A stretch of DNA of 64,000 nt, taken from positions 45,723 through 109,722 of the forward strand of contig NZ_QWGL01000009.1 of the NCBI RefSeq assembly GCF_003435375.1, written 5' to 3'. The notes under the pieces were generated by a model that did not search any database, had not been told where the DNA came from, and was given only the letters and a program-made list of their open reading frames with translations. Shown here in pieces: positions 9,697 through 18,624 of the stretch (its first letter is position 1; each line of letters opens with the position of its first letter). The position numbers and the translations under genes were made by a program. The DNA comes from Clostridium sp. AM34-11AC (lineage in GTDB: Bacteria > Bacillota > Clostridia > Lachnospirales > Lachnospiraceae).

Positions 9697-10746
9697 CTAT
9701 CGGAATGTGATGCAGACCGGACTTTCGGCTGCGATCACGCGGCCGGTGTATTCCATGCGGCCCTGTTCAGAGTCAAGTTTCATCTCGATAATGGTATCAC
9801 TGTCTTCATTTGCCATATAGAAACGGCTGTAATCCGGGTTGAAGGTAATAAAACGCGGGGTGAGTCCCATTGCCGGATAGTAGCCGAGCTCCTTCATATA
9901 ACCTGTCTCCTGATCGATGCGGTAGAGAACGATGGATTCGTGGATGCGGTTGGAACCGATGAGGATCTCACCGTTTTTGTCAAGGAGAGAGGCGCTGGCC
10001 TGTCCTTCTCCGGTATATGTCTCGGGAAGTGTCGGCAGGTTCTGGCGCGGAAGAAGCTTTCCGTTCACGTCATCAAAGCCGAAGTATGTCATCTTGTTGC
10101 CCTTTTCATTGATCAGGTACGCATACCGGTTGTTCGGATGGATCGCGATGTGGCGCGGTTCATCGTACTCTCTGGAGCGGAAGCAGTCTGTCTCGGTGAG
10201 AGTGCCGTTTTCTGCGTCGAAGCGGTATACGAGAACCTGTCCGTATCCCTGAATCCTTCCCTGAGTTACAACGAAGAGGAATGTCTTTGTCTGATCCCAG
10301 ATGCACTGGTGCGCGAAGGAGACGGATCCCTCTTTTCTGCCAGGAAGATGTGTCTCAGAGACGATATCGCCGAGACTGCCGTCACCGTTTCTTCGGATCA
10401 CATAGACAGCGCCGCCCTGAAGAGCAGCAACGATCAGATAGTGATTTGTCTTGTCAGCGGTGATGAATACCGGATTCTTTCCGCCGATATCGATCATATT
10501 TAACGGGGACAAGGTTCCGTCCTCAAGGATCCTGTAGCTGGAGACTTTTGTCTTGTCGCCGTGTACGGAGTAGAGGAATTTTCCTTCATTGTCGAGTGTC
10601 TGGTAGGACGGATTTTCCTCCTCCGTCTTTAAACACTGGATCAGGTTCCAGTCTCCGGTCTTATCGTTGATCTCGAAAACTTTTAATCCTTTTCCCCTTG
10701 CGTTTCGTTCTTTTGTTGTTCTGCAGCCCACATAAGCGTAGCTCAT
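9697..10746 (-). CDS. Lactonase family (YbhE/6-phosphogluconolactonase-type) beta-propeller
   Basis: Cytoplasmic seven-bladed beta-propeller, 349 residues, without signal peptide. Visible blades carry the family patterns NPSYQTLDNEGKFLYSVHG, FAHQCIWDQTKTFLFV, EPRHIAIHPNNRYAYLINE and TPRFITFNPDYSRFYMANE. Family members hydrolyse sugar-acid lactones (6-phosphogluconolactonase in E. coli) or cyclise carboxymuconate in fungi. The ATG at 10746 was chosen because AGGAGG precedes it at good spacing; a longer frame to 10794 lacks a ribosome site. It is the first gene of an operon with the permease. Hydrolysis of a lactone feeding an organic-acid pathway is an inference. Confidence 0.8.
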   Translation of the reverse strand: MSYAYVGCRTTKERNARGKGLKVFEINDKTGDWNLIQCLKTEEENPSYQTLDNEGKFLYSVHGDKTKVSSYRILEDGTLSPLNMIDIGGKNPVFITADKTNHYLIVAALQGGAVYVIRRNGDGSLGDIVSETHLPGRKEGSVSFAHQCIWDQTKTFLFVVTQGRIQGYGQVLVYRFDAENGTLTETDCFRSREYDEPRHIAIHPNNRYAYLINEKGNKMTYFGFDDVNGKLLPRQNLPTLPETYTGEGQASASLLDKNGEILIGSNRIHESIVLYRIDQETGYMKELGYYPAMGLTPRFITFNPDYSRFYMANEDSDTIIEMKLDSEQGRMEYTGRVIAAESPVCITFR

Positions 10747-10889
10747 TTCCTTTTCCTCCTGAGATAAATATATAATTCGATCAAAGATACCCACTTGATC
10801 ACGTTCCGGAATCCTGCGTACCGATGTGGGGGTTCTCTATAACCTGATGACGGTTTCAGAGAAAAATCGGGGGATTCTGTCTGGTGATA

Positions 10890-10917
10890 CCTATATGATA
10901 AATTATTAACATGTCAA
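10890..10917 (-). promoter_or_regulatory. Promoter of the lactonase-permease operon
   Basis: On the minus strand a consensus TTGACA (10917-10912) is followed, after 16 bp, by TATAGG (10895-10890), about 145 bp before the lactonase start. The -35 is perfect and the -10 weak, as is common for activated promoters; a LysR gene lies immediately upstream. Confidence 0.5.
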
Positions 10918-10939
10918 ATGGAAATTCAGGAAAAGAATA

Positions 10940-10970
10940 GGCGCGGTATTCCATTATGGAATATCGCGCC
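10940..10970 (-). terminator. Terminator of the LysR gene pair
   Basis: A 14-bp stem (10940-10953 with 10957-10970, one G-T pair, loop TTA) is followed on the minus strand by TATTCTTTTCC. It lies about 100 bp past the stop of the LysR gene at 11068 and insulates it from the lactonase promoter. Confidence 0.75.
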
Positions 10971-11067
10971 GGATCACGAACCGGAAATGGAACGGTTCCG
11001 CACATTTACAATTACGAGCAAAATAGTTATCGGGAAATACAGATTTTCCGTGCGGACGGATCAAGAG

Positions 11068-11934
11068 TCAGTTCACCCCGTAATAGTTTTCCACAAACCG
11101 GATAAAATCGGAAATTCCCTCGCTTTTATAGCAGTGATCCGAGATCAGCATGGAAACCTTTCTGGAGACCGGATTTCCGTCCCGGTCATAGGCGGGGATC
11201 AGCTGCAGCTTTTCTTCATCGATCTTCCAGTCATCTCCAAACACAAAGCAGATCCCAAGCCCATTCTCTGCCATCTCAATGGCAATATCAAAGTATGGAA
11301 CCTGCTGTTTTTCGTGGGGGCTGCTTCCAAACTGGCTTTTCCACCACTGATTGATGATCATGCGGACCATGGGATTGTAGAAGGTCTCAATAAGCGGCAT
11401 CTGTTCGATAGAGTCCAACGTAGCGTCTTTCGGGGCAACGATGTAGAGCTCTTCCTCAAACAGGCAGACCTGATCGCCGAGATACGGGAAATCGCCGCAG
11501 ACGAGCCCGATGTCGATGGTGTCGTCGATCAGGTCCTTTAAGATCACGTCACTGGAATTTGAAATTGTTTTAATATAGAGATTCGCTCCGCTTTTCTGAT
11601 AGGCGGCAAGTAATTTTGGCAAGTGGCGCTTTGCGAACGAGTTCGGAACACCGAGCTTCAGCAGCTCTGTCTTTGTATGGCGGTCCGCGAAATGGTCCTC
11701 GATCTCCTGAAGGAAATCCAGCATGATATTCGCTTTCTGGACCAGATATTTTCCATCATCCGTAAAGATCACACCCCGGCTTGTCCGCTCCACGAGCTGG
11801 CGTCCCCACTCGCTCTCGATGGACTGCAGCCGTTTTGTCAGGGCAGACTGGGTCATAAAGAGGGATTCGGCGGCTTTTGTGATGCTTCGTTTTTCATATA
11901 ATACTTTTAAAATTTTCCAGTCAATGTTTTTCAT
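11068..11934 (-). CDS. LysR-family transcriptional regulator (first of a tandem pair)
   Basis: LysR-type regulator of 288 residues. The N-terminal winged helix-turn-helix (residues 1-60) shows TKAAESLFMTQSALTKRLQSIESEWG, and the C-terminal substrate-binding domain has ISNSSDVILKDLIDDTIDIGLVCGDFP. The ATG at 11934 is chosen because GAAGGAA precedes it. It is clearly paralogous to the next LysR gene (shared MTQ-LTKRL, WGxxxVxRT, DxWWxxxF patterns). It probably senses an organic acid linked to the neighbouring permease, lactonase and aconitase. Confidence 0.9.
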   Translation of the reverse strand: MKNIDWKILKVLYEKRSITKAAESLFMTQSALTKRLQSIESEWGRQLVERTSRGVIFTDDGKYLVQKANIMLDFLQEIEDHFADRHTKTELLKLGVPNSFAKRHLPKLLAAYQKSGANLYIKTISNSSDVILKDLIDDTIDIGLVCGDFPYLGDQVCLFEEELYIVAPKDATLDSIEQMPLIETFYNPMVRMIINQWWKSQFGSSPHEKQQVPYFDIAIEMAENGLGICFVFGDDWKIDEEKLQLIPAYDRDGNPVSRKVSMLISDHCYKSEGISDFIRFVENYYGVN

Positions 11935-12084
11935 AGAAATTCCTTCTTCCGATAAAAGACGAAAATGAAGCAGCAAGGGGAAGTTTGGCTGTCAGTGCAG
12001 GTACGTTGTTCTCTGGACAATGCGCGCATGTCAGGCGTTTTTCATCTTGCGGTGATTAGACGATTACGGAGCCAGATCGGACGG

Positions 12085-12960
12085 TCATTCGGAAACTTTC
12101 GCAGAAAGTGATTCCGTATATTTTATAAAATCGGCAAGCTTCTCAGGCAGCCGTTTCTCCTTTGGATACACAAACCAGGTTCTTCTGGTCACAGGAGTTC
12201 CGTCCGGCCATGTAAGCGGCGTGAGTGTCAGTTGATACCGGTTCTCAAAGTTTTCCGGCAGAAAGCTCAGGGCATAGCCCATCCCCTCATCGATCAGCTT
12301 CCATGCTCCGTCAATGTGCCCGACCATCATTCCGGACGGGTAAGCGTTCGCAAAACACATTTCCCACCACCTGGTCAGGATCCCGGTCGTTTTTTCATTT
12401 GTCTTATATTCCAGCCGGTGCATTCCGGGAAGCGCGGACAGTTCCACAGGCGTTTTTGAGACAAGAAAACCCCGTGTCTCACCTAAGAGAGTCCGGTTTA
12501 CCGGTCCCTCATAGTCCCCGCGCAGAAATCCTACGTCCACAGAACCATCGAGAACCTGGCGGTAAAGTGCATCACTGGAATCATTGACGATCCGGAATTT
12601 TACATTCGGATGTTTTACCTGGTACGGAACAAGCACATCCGCGAGCGAGTATTTGCTGTAAGTATAGGAAGCGCCGATCACGATCTCCGTCAGTGCGGCC
12701 TCCTGCAGTTTTTTTAATTCATCCTTTGTGTCGCGGAACAGATCCAGATATTTTTCCGCCTGTGTCGCAAGAAAATTTCCTTCCGCGGTAAATGTCAGGC
12801 CTTTTGGCGTCCGGTCCACAATGGTACAGCCCCACTCCGTCTCCATCTGTTTTAAACGCTTTGTCAGCGTTGGCTGCGTCATAAAAAGGAGATTTGCCGT
12901 TTTCGTCAGATTTGATGTTTTATGCAGTTCATAAAGAATTCTCCAGTCGGAGTCTTTCAT
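12085..12960 (-). CDS. LysR-family transcriptional regulator divergent from aconitase
   Basis: LysR-type regulator of 291 residues with HTH residues 1-60 (LTKTANLLFMTQPTLTKRLKQMETEWG) and an effector domain with NDSSDALYRQVLDGSVDVGFLRGDYEGP. It is divergent from the aconitase gene, with 356 bp between the starts; two 16-bp direct repeats lie there at positions typical for LysR activation. The tandem, paralogous arrangement with the LysR at 11068 suggests duplication and perhaps two effectors. Confidence 0.9.
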   Translation of the reverse strand: MKDSDWRILYELHKTSNLTKTANLLFMTQPTLTKRLKQMETEWGCTIVDRTPKGLTFTAEGNFLATQAEKYLDLFRDTKDELKKLQEAALTEIVIGASYTYSKYSLADVLVPYQVKHPNVKFRIVNDSSDALYRQVLDGSVDVGFLRGDYEGPVNRTLLGETRGFLVSKTPVELSALPGMHRLEYKTNEKTTGILTRWWEMCFANAYPSGMMVGHIDGAWKLIDEGMGYALSFLPENFENRYQLTLTPLTWPDGTPVTRRTWFVYPKEKRLPEKLADFIKYTESLSAKVSE

Positions 12961-13113
12961 GGAAAAATCACATCCCTTAAGTCATGGTAACGATTCCGGG
13001 GCGAGAAATACGGAGACCTACGGAATCGTTTCATGGATTTGTAGTACTATTTTACGACAGAATCGGCAGCTTGTCCCGTTTTTTAGAGAAAAAATTTGGT
13101 TTTGAAAGTACCC

Positions 13114-13179
13114 CATTCCACTTTTGAATCATTTCATTCCACCTTTCAATTTTATTTTCCCGGATGCCGATGATATGAT
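13114..13179 (+). promoter_or_regulatory. Aconitase promoter with two 16-bp direct repeats (candidate LysR site)
   Basis: CATTCCACTTTTGAAT (13114-13129) and CATTCCACCTTTCAAT (13135-13150) match at 14 of 16 positions and are offset by 21 bp, two helical turns. The second ends directly at a weak -35, TTTATT (13151-13156), followed 17 bp later by TATGAT (13174-13179). The repeat centres would lie near -64 and -43 from the predicted start, the classic LysR activation layout. About 130 bp of leader follow. Confidence 0.5.
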
Positions 13180-13316
13180 GAGTCCAGATCAAAGATAATT
13201 TGAGCGCGATCGACGCCGCAAAATTTCGGAAAGTCAGAGGCGGCAGAGCGTGCAGATGAAAAAGAAAATAAAGAAGCGAAAACAGCAGCTATGAAGATGA
13301 TGATGGAGGTTTTATC

Positions 13317-15278
13317 ATGGGAAAATCATTGACCAGAAAAATTATTGAGTCCCACTACGTGTCCGGCAGCATGACTCCGGGCGAGGAAGTTTTCATTAAA
13401 GTTGACCAGACATTGACCCACGACATCAATGCCGTTATGACATACCTTGCATTCGAGGCCATCGGCCTCGACCGGATCCGCACCGAGTGCAGTGTCAGCT
13501 ACTTAGACCACAACCTGCTCTATGTCGACAACAAGACCCCGGATGATCATATTTATTTACAGTCCGCCGCAAAACGCTTTGGTGTCCATGTTTCCAGACC
13601 GGGTAACGGTATCTGCCATGCGGTCCATGTTGCAAGATTCGGTATCCCGGGCAAGATCAGCATGGGCGGTGACAGCCATACTCCGCACGGCGGAGCGATC
13701 GGAATGCTCTGTATCGGAGTCGGCGGAATGGATGTTGCGACAGCCATGACCGGAGTTCCGATGCGTCTGACCATGCCGCGTGTCGTAAAAGTGAACCTCA
13801 CCGGTTCTTTAAAGCCGGGGTGCAACCCGAAGGAAGTTATCTTAAAAATGCTTCAGCTTGTCACCATCAAGGGCGGACTCGGAAATGTATATGAATATGT
13901 AGGACCTGGTGCGGCCGCTCTGGAGGTTCCGGCGAGGGCAACCATCGCGAACATGGGCGCTGAGATGGGCGCGACTACATCGATCTTCCCGGCTGACGCG
14001 CAGGTGAAAAAGTTCATGACCGCACAGGGCCGCGGCGACAAGTACGTTGAGATGCTTCCGGACGAGGACGCCGAGTACGACGAGTGCATCGATATCAACT
14101 TGAGTGAACTTGAGCCTCTGATCTCATGTCCGCATCAGCCGGACAACGTGATTCCGTTAAAGGATGCAGAAAAGAAACGTGTTCAGCAGGTATTTATCGG
14201 AAGCTGCACAAACGCGAGTTACACGGATATCGCAAAAGCCGCTCTTGTATTTAACGGTCGTCATGTCAACGAGGATGTGAGCTGTACATGTGCCATTGCC
14301 TCAAAGCAGACATACCGTGAGCTGCTGCGTGACGGTTACATCGATATGCTGCTCGCTGCAGGTGTCCGCATTCTTGAGATCGCATGTGGTCCGTGCTGTG
14401 CCATCGGCCAGACACCGGCAACCGACGGTGTTGCTGTTCGCACTTCCAACCGTAACTTCAAGGGACGTGCCGGTAACCCGACCGCGAAGATCTATCTTGT
14501 AAGCCCGGAGAGTGCCGCTGCGACCGCCATCGTCGGAACATTCGCGACGGCAGAAGACATTTTGGGTGATAACGTAAAGATCCTTGGCGATATCAAGGAG
14601 CCGGATCAGTATCTTGTTGACGATTCCATGATCATCCCGCCGCTCTCCGAGGAGGAAGCGAAGAAGGTCGAGATCGTCCGCGGACCGAACATCAAGTTCC
14701 TTCCAGTTCCGGAAGCTCCGACCCAGTATCTTTGCGCTCCGATCAGCTTAAAGGGACGCGACAATATCTCTACCGATGACATCACCCCGGCCAGCGCTGA
14801 GTTCTCCAGCATGCGCTCCAACATCCCGCTGATGTCCCAGTACTGCTACCACCGCTATGATCCGGAGTTCGCAGCACGGGCGAAAGCCATGGGTAAGAGT
14901 ATCATCATTGGCGGCGAGAATTACGGACAGGGATCTTCCCGTGAACATGCGGCGATCAACCCGATGTATCTCGGTGTTAAAGCTGTTATCGCAAAGAGCA
15001 TCGCCCGTATCCACAAAGGAAACCTTGTAAACCACGGTGTGATCCCGATGTTATTCGAGGATCCGGCCGACTATGACCGCCTTGACCAGAATGACGAGCT
15101 GGAGTTCGAGAATCTCCTCGACCAGATCCCGACAAGATCCATTCTCATCAAGGATAAGACAAAAGACTTCACCTTCCGCGCCCGCCTGGATCTCACAGAC
15201 AATGAGATCGCAGTTGTACTTAGCGGAGGCCAGTTATCCTTCTTAAAGAAGCAATTAGCAGCGGAAGCAGCAAAATAA
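13317..15278 (+). CDS. acn: Aconitate hydratase, Aquifex type
   Basis: Iron-sulfur aconitase (653 residues), interconverting citrate and isocitrate through cis-aconitate. The length and single-chain layout fit the Aquifex-type subfamily found in Clostridia, between the roughly 900-residue AcnA and the two-chain LeuCD. The [4Fe-4S] ligands are visible: Cys297 in GSCTNAS and Cys357/Cys360 in CGPCC. The mobile C-terminal domain has GRDNISTDDITPA and GENYGQGSSREHAA. AGGTTTTATC precedes the ATG. No citrate synthase or isocitrate dehydrogenase is near, so the gene may serve glutamate synthesis or the adjacent organic-acid locus. Confidence 0.93.
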   Translation: MGKSLTRKIIESHYVSGSMTPGEEVFIKVDQTLTHDINAVMTYLAFEAIGLDRIRTECSVSYLDHNLLYVDNKTPDDHIYLQSAAKRFGVHVSRPGNGICHAVHVARFGIPGKISMGGDSHTPHGGAIGMLCIGVGGMDVATAMTGVPMRLTMPRVVKVNLTGSLKPGCNPKEVILKMLQLVTIKGGLGNVYEYVGPGAAALEVPARATIANMGAEMGATTSIFPADAQVKKFMTAQGRGDKYVEMLPDEDAEYDECIDINLSELEPLISCPHQPDNVIPLKDAEKKRVQQVFIGSCTNASYTDIAKAALVFNGRHVNEDVSCTCAIASKQTYRELLRDGYIDMLLAAGVRILEIACGPCCAIGQTPATDGVAVRTSNRNFKGRAGNPTAKIYLVSPESAAATAIVGTFATAEDILGDNVKILGDIKEPDQYLVDDSMIIPPLSEEEAKKVEIVRGPNIKFLPVPEAPTQYLCAPISLKGRDNISTDDITPASAEFSSMRSNIPLMSQYCYHRYDPEFAARAKAMGKSIIIGGENYGQGSSREHAAINPMYLGVKAVIAKSIARIHKGNLVNHGVIPMLFEDPADYDRLDQNDELEFENLLDQIPTRSILIKDKTKDFTFRARLDLTDNEIAVVLSGGQLSFLKKQLAAEAAK

Positions 15279-15385
15279 AATGCAATAGTTTAGCCCAAAA
15301 TACCCTCTCTATACAGATACGGGCTTAACTGTTACAGATAAATACCTTCAATACCCCAACCCCTCAAGTGAATGTATTAGGATGC

Positions 15386-15425
15386 AGAAAACGCAGTCAT
15401 ACTCCCTCGTATGGCTGCGTTTTCT
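15386..15425. terminator. Terminator after aconitase
   Basis: A 17-bp stem with one mismatch (15386-15402 with 15409-15425) and loop TCCCTC. The arms end in AGAAAA and TTTTCT, so a U-run lies within the stem in either direction. Confidence 0.7.
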
Positions 15426-15485
15426 CGTAGCTGTTCGATGGCAGATTTTGCCACAGGAATGCCACTTAAATTCCGGGAAAATTGA

Positions 15486-15515
15486 TTGTATAATAGATAT
15501 GTATGGTGCTATACT
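15486..15515 (+). promoter_or_regulatory. Promoter of trxB
   Basis: TTGTAT (15486-15491) and TATACT (15510-15515) with an 18-bp spacer, about 90 bp before the trxB ATG. Confidence 0.55.
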
Positions 15516-15602
15516 ATAGAAGCCGCATTGTGTGCTGACTGACCGCGTGGTGCGGACAGAAGACGATAGGAAACAGGTGTAAATACTGAGATTGGAGGCA
15601 TC

Positions 15603-16583
15603 ATGGAACAGATCTATGACTTGATCATTATCGGTTCCGGTCCGGCGGGACTCGGGGCTGCGATCTACGCAAAACGTGCGGAGTTAAAGACCCTCGTGAT
15701 TGAAAGAGAGATGATGAGCGGCGGACAGGTGCTTACAACATATGAGGTAGACAACTATGCGGGACTTCCGGGGATCGGCGGCTTCGATCTGGGAATGAAA
15801 TTCCGGGAGCATGCCGATAAGCTGGGCGTGGAGTTTGCGAAGGATACGGTCTTAAAAATTGAGACCGCGGACCTTGCGGATGAGAACGAAGTCTTAGAGG
15901 CGGCAGAAGCGGGAGCGGGACACCCGCCTGTGATCCGTCAGGTAGTGGGAAAAAAGGAGACGAGACTCGCGAAAGCGGTCATTATCGCTTCCGGTGCCCA
16001 CCACAGAAAGCTTGGCATCCCGGGGGAGGCAGAGCTTACGGGAAAAGGCGTTTCCTACTGTGCGACCTGCGACGGCGCGTTCTTCCGGAAAAAGATAACG
16101 GCGGTGGTCGGAGGCGGGGATGTTGCCCTTGAGGACGCGATCTTCCTTGCGAGACTCTGTGAGAAGGTCTATGTGATCCACAGGAGAGACGAATTCCGTG
16201 GAGCGAAAAGCCTGCAGAAGCGCCTGATGGAGCTTCCAAACGTGGAAATTCTCTGGGATACTGTGCCGGAGGAGATCTGTGGAACGGAAAAAGTGGAGAC
16301 ACTGAAGCTTCTCAATAAAAAGACCGGGGAAAAGAGAGATCTGGCTGTGGACGGCGTGTTCGTCGCAGTGGGAATCACCCCGAACAGTGAAGAATTTAAG
16401 GGATCCGTAGATATGGATCCGGCAGGATATATTGCGGCCGGGGAGGACGGAAAGACGAATGTTCCGGGAATCTTCGCGGCAGGAGACGTCCGTACAAAGG
16501 CGCTCCGCCAGGTCGTTACGGCAGTGGCAGACGGGGCAAATTGCGTTGCGTCTGTAGAACAGTACCTGTACGGTATAGAGTAG
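15603..16583 (+). CDS. trxB: Thioredoxin-disulfide reductase
   Basis: Cytoplasmic FAD-dependent NADPH:thioredoxin reductase (326 residues). FAD-binding GSGPAG is at 11-16, the redox pair is CATC at 153-156, the NADPH motif is GGGDVALE, and the second FAD motif is GIFAAGDVR. Residues about 88-118 form an insertion rich in A, E and G not usual in TrxB (normal length about 305-315). The ATG has TTGGAGGC just upstream. Monocistronic. Confidence 0.93.
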   Translation: MEQIYDLIIIGSGPAGLGAAIYAKRAELKTLVIEREMMSGGQVLTTYEVDNYAGLPGIGGFDLGMKFREHADKLGVEFAKDTVLKIETADLADENEVLEAAEAGAGHPPVIRQVVGKKETRLAKAVIIASGAHHRKLGIPGEAELTGKGVSYCATCDGAFFRKKITAVVGGGDVALEDAIFLARLCEKVYVIHRRDEFRGAKSLQKRLMELPNVEILWDTVPEEICGTEKVETLKLLNKKTGEKRDLAVDGVFVAVGITPNSEEFKGSVDMDPAGYIAAGEDGKTNVPGIFAAGDVRTKALRQVVTAVADGANCVASVEQYLYGIE

Positions 16584-16842
16584 GAATTTCCTGAACTGAA
16601 AATTCCGTATGATACGGTAGAGGCAGTAATATTTGAACGGACAGGAATCAGAAAATCAAAAGTCATGTGTCTGAGTTTAGGTACATGAATCTTTAGAATA
16701 AAAGCCTGAGCCATCTGGATATAACAGGAAAGAAATTTCCTGGGAACAGGCGAAGAAAACAAGACATCGATCAGGAAATGTCACTTGAAAATGGTTTACA
16801 AGCAGTTTTCAGGCGACAGATAGACAGGAGAAAAAACGATCT

Positions 16843-18165
16843 ATGAACAGAGCAGGAAGAATTATCGCGGTCTGCGGTCTGAGCGTGGCGCTCATGATGC
16901 CGCAGATCGCTTATGCGGCGGAAACCCTTTCGGTGCAGGTGAGTGAGAGAACGGGACTTACCACCGTCGGAAATAAACAGTCGGCATACGACAATGTGGC
17001 GATCTCCCACGTGAGCAATTACGTAAATATCCGCTCCGAGGCGAATATCTCCAGCAGCATTGTAGGTAAGATCTACAACAACTGCGCAGCAACGATCTTA
17101 GCTACAGTGGACGGAGAAGGCGGAACCTGGTATCAGATCAAGTCCGGTACCGTGACCGGTTACATAAAATCCGAATACTTTATTACCGGCGCTGATGCGG
17201 AGAGGATCGCGAAAGATATAGGTACGGTTTATGTGACGGTAAGCGCTGACAGCTTAAGACTCCGCGAGCAGCCGAGCACCGACAGTGCGGTACTCACCAC
17301 ACTTTCCAAGGACGCTGAGTACCTGGAAGTGAAGGAAGAGGGAGACTTCATCGAGATCCAGGTCGATGAATCCCTGAGCGGATATGTACATAAAGATTAT
17401 GTCACCCAGCGCGTGGAGTTCAAGCAGGCCGTGAGCGTCGAGGAAGAGCGCCATAAAGCGGAAGAGGACGCAAGGATTAGGAAAGAGGCGGAGGACGCTA
17501 TCGCGAAGGTCGAAGCGTTAAAGAAAGAAGCAGGACAGGAGACTGCGTCTGCAAATAAGGACACCCCGTCCTCCACGATCGGAATGATTGCCCAGAATCC
17601 GAACGCGGATAACGGAACGACGAAAGAACAGAATAGTCAGGGCAGCCAGAGCACCCAGACCGGCACAAGCCAGAATACCGGAAATCAGGATACCGGCAGT
17701 ACCGCAGGACCCGGCGGAAGCGGAACTTCCACCGGCAGCAGCACAGGAACCTCCGGCTCATATCAGAGTACCCAGAACGGTCCGGGAAGCGCAGTCTACA
17801 ATTCCGCAGTCCGCACCGCGATCGTTGCATATGCGAAACAGTTCCTTGGCAATCCGTATGTATACGGTGGGACAAGCTTAACGAACGGAGCTGACTGCTC
17901 CGGATTTACGATGCGTATCTTTGAGCATTTCGGTGTGACGACCGGACGTACCTCAAGAGACCAGGCGGCAAACGGCAAGGAAATCTCCCTCGACCAGATC
18001 CAGCCGGGCGACCTGTTATTCTACGCAAGCGGAAAGACGATCAACCACGTTGCCCTCTACATCGGCGACGGAAAGATCATCCACGCCAGCACATCAAAGA
18101 CCGGCATTATTATTTCTACGGCGTACTACCGTACTCCGGCGAAAGCGGTTACCTTCTTAGATTAA
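16843..18165 (+). CDS. Secreted cell-wall hydrolase: two SH3b domains plus NlpC/P60
   Basis: Exported peptidoglycan endopeptidase, 440 residues. Signal peptide about 1-25 (ending AYAAE). SH3b domain 1 is about 48-108 (NYVNIRSEANISSSIVG), domain 2 about 127-187 (DSLRLREQPSTDSAVL). A charged helical segment follows (195-230), then a Gly/Ser/Thr/Gln-rich linker (240-315) and a C-terminal NlpC/P60 domain. Catalytic Cys352 (ADCSGF), His402 and His414 are visible. It likely cleaves stem peptides during growth or division. A strong terminator follows at 18268-18299. AGGAG lies 12 nt before the ATG. Confidence 0.92.
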   Translation: MNRAGRIIAVCGLSVALMMPQIAYAAETLSVQVSERTGLTTVGNKQSAYDNVAISHVSNYVNIRSEANISSSIVGKIYNNCAATILATVDGEGGTWYQIKSGTVTGYIKSEYFITGADAERIAKDIGTVYVTVSADSLRLREQPSTDSAVLTTLSKDAEYLEVKEEGDFIEIQVDESLSGYVHKDYVTQRVEFKQAVSVEEERHKAEEDARIRKEAEDAIAKVEALKKEAGQETASANKDTPSSTIGMIAQNPNADNGTTKEQNSQGSQSTQTGTSQNTGNQDTGSTAGPGGSGTSTGSSTGTSGSYQSTQNGPGSAVYNSAVRTAIVAYAKQFLGNPYVYGGTSLTNGADCSGFTMRIFEHFGVTTGRTSRDQAANGKEISLDQIQPGDLLFYASGKTINHVALYIGDGKIIHASTSKTGIIISTAYYRTPAKAVTFLD

Positions 18166-18267
18166 GAGCTGCAGGAATTTATTATGCAGCAATCTGTTCC
18201 AGCAGCAGATGTCCATTGATCTTCAGGATAACTGGGTAAAAGATAAAAGAAAAGATCATAAAGAAAA

Positions 18268-18299
18268 AATAAGGAGCTGTGGAAAAACAGCTCCTTATT
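18268..18299. terminator. Terminator of the NlpC/P60 gene
   Basis: A perfect 13-bp stem, AATAAGGAGCTGT (18268-18280) with ACAGCTCCTTATT (18287-18299), loop GGAAAA. Confidence 0.8.
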
Positions 18300-18414
18300 G
18301 TGTATAATAAGAAATAGTGCAGTGTGTAAAAATCCCGACAATGAAGTCTGTTGATAAGTTAGAATAGCTTAAAATAAGACTTTGCAGGGTGTTTCGATGA
18401 TGAAAAATTGGTCA

Positions 18415-18437
18415 TTTACGACAGATTTACGACAAAA
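18415..18437 (+). repeat. Left copy of the 23-bp direct repeat (two TTTACGACA units)
   Basis: Two TTTACGACA 9-mers separated by GA and followed by AAA. The same 23 bp recur exactly at 21596-21618. In Tn916-type systems short direct repeats inside each end bind the integrase N-terminal domain (arm sites); that role here is inferred. Confidence 0.7.
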
Positions 18438-18624
18438 GTATAAAAAAGGATATTGAAAAACCTGGGAAGCGCTTGGCTAAGGTATGATTACCACCCCCTG
18501 TATATTATATATATTATTGTATTAGAAGAGAAGATGCAGAAAAGATGATAAAGAATAAATAAACTGATTAAGGATAGAATTGATGAGAAGCATTGTAAAC
18601 ATAGAACTCTAAGAGGTAATTGCT

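Noticed and set aside
9685..10503. 272-codon plus-strand frame opposite the lactonase
   Set aside because: Antisense shadow of a clear beta-propeller protein; no ribosome site.
12961..13110. A third regulator-binding palindrome in the LysR/aconitase gap
   Set aside because: Only weak AT-rich symmetry; the direct repeats at 13114-13150 are the only convincing motif.
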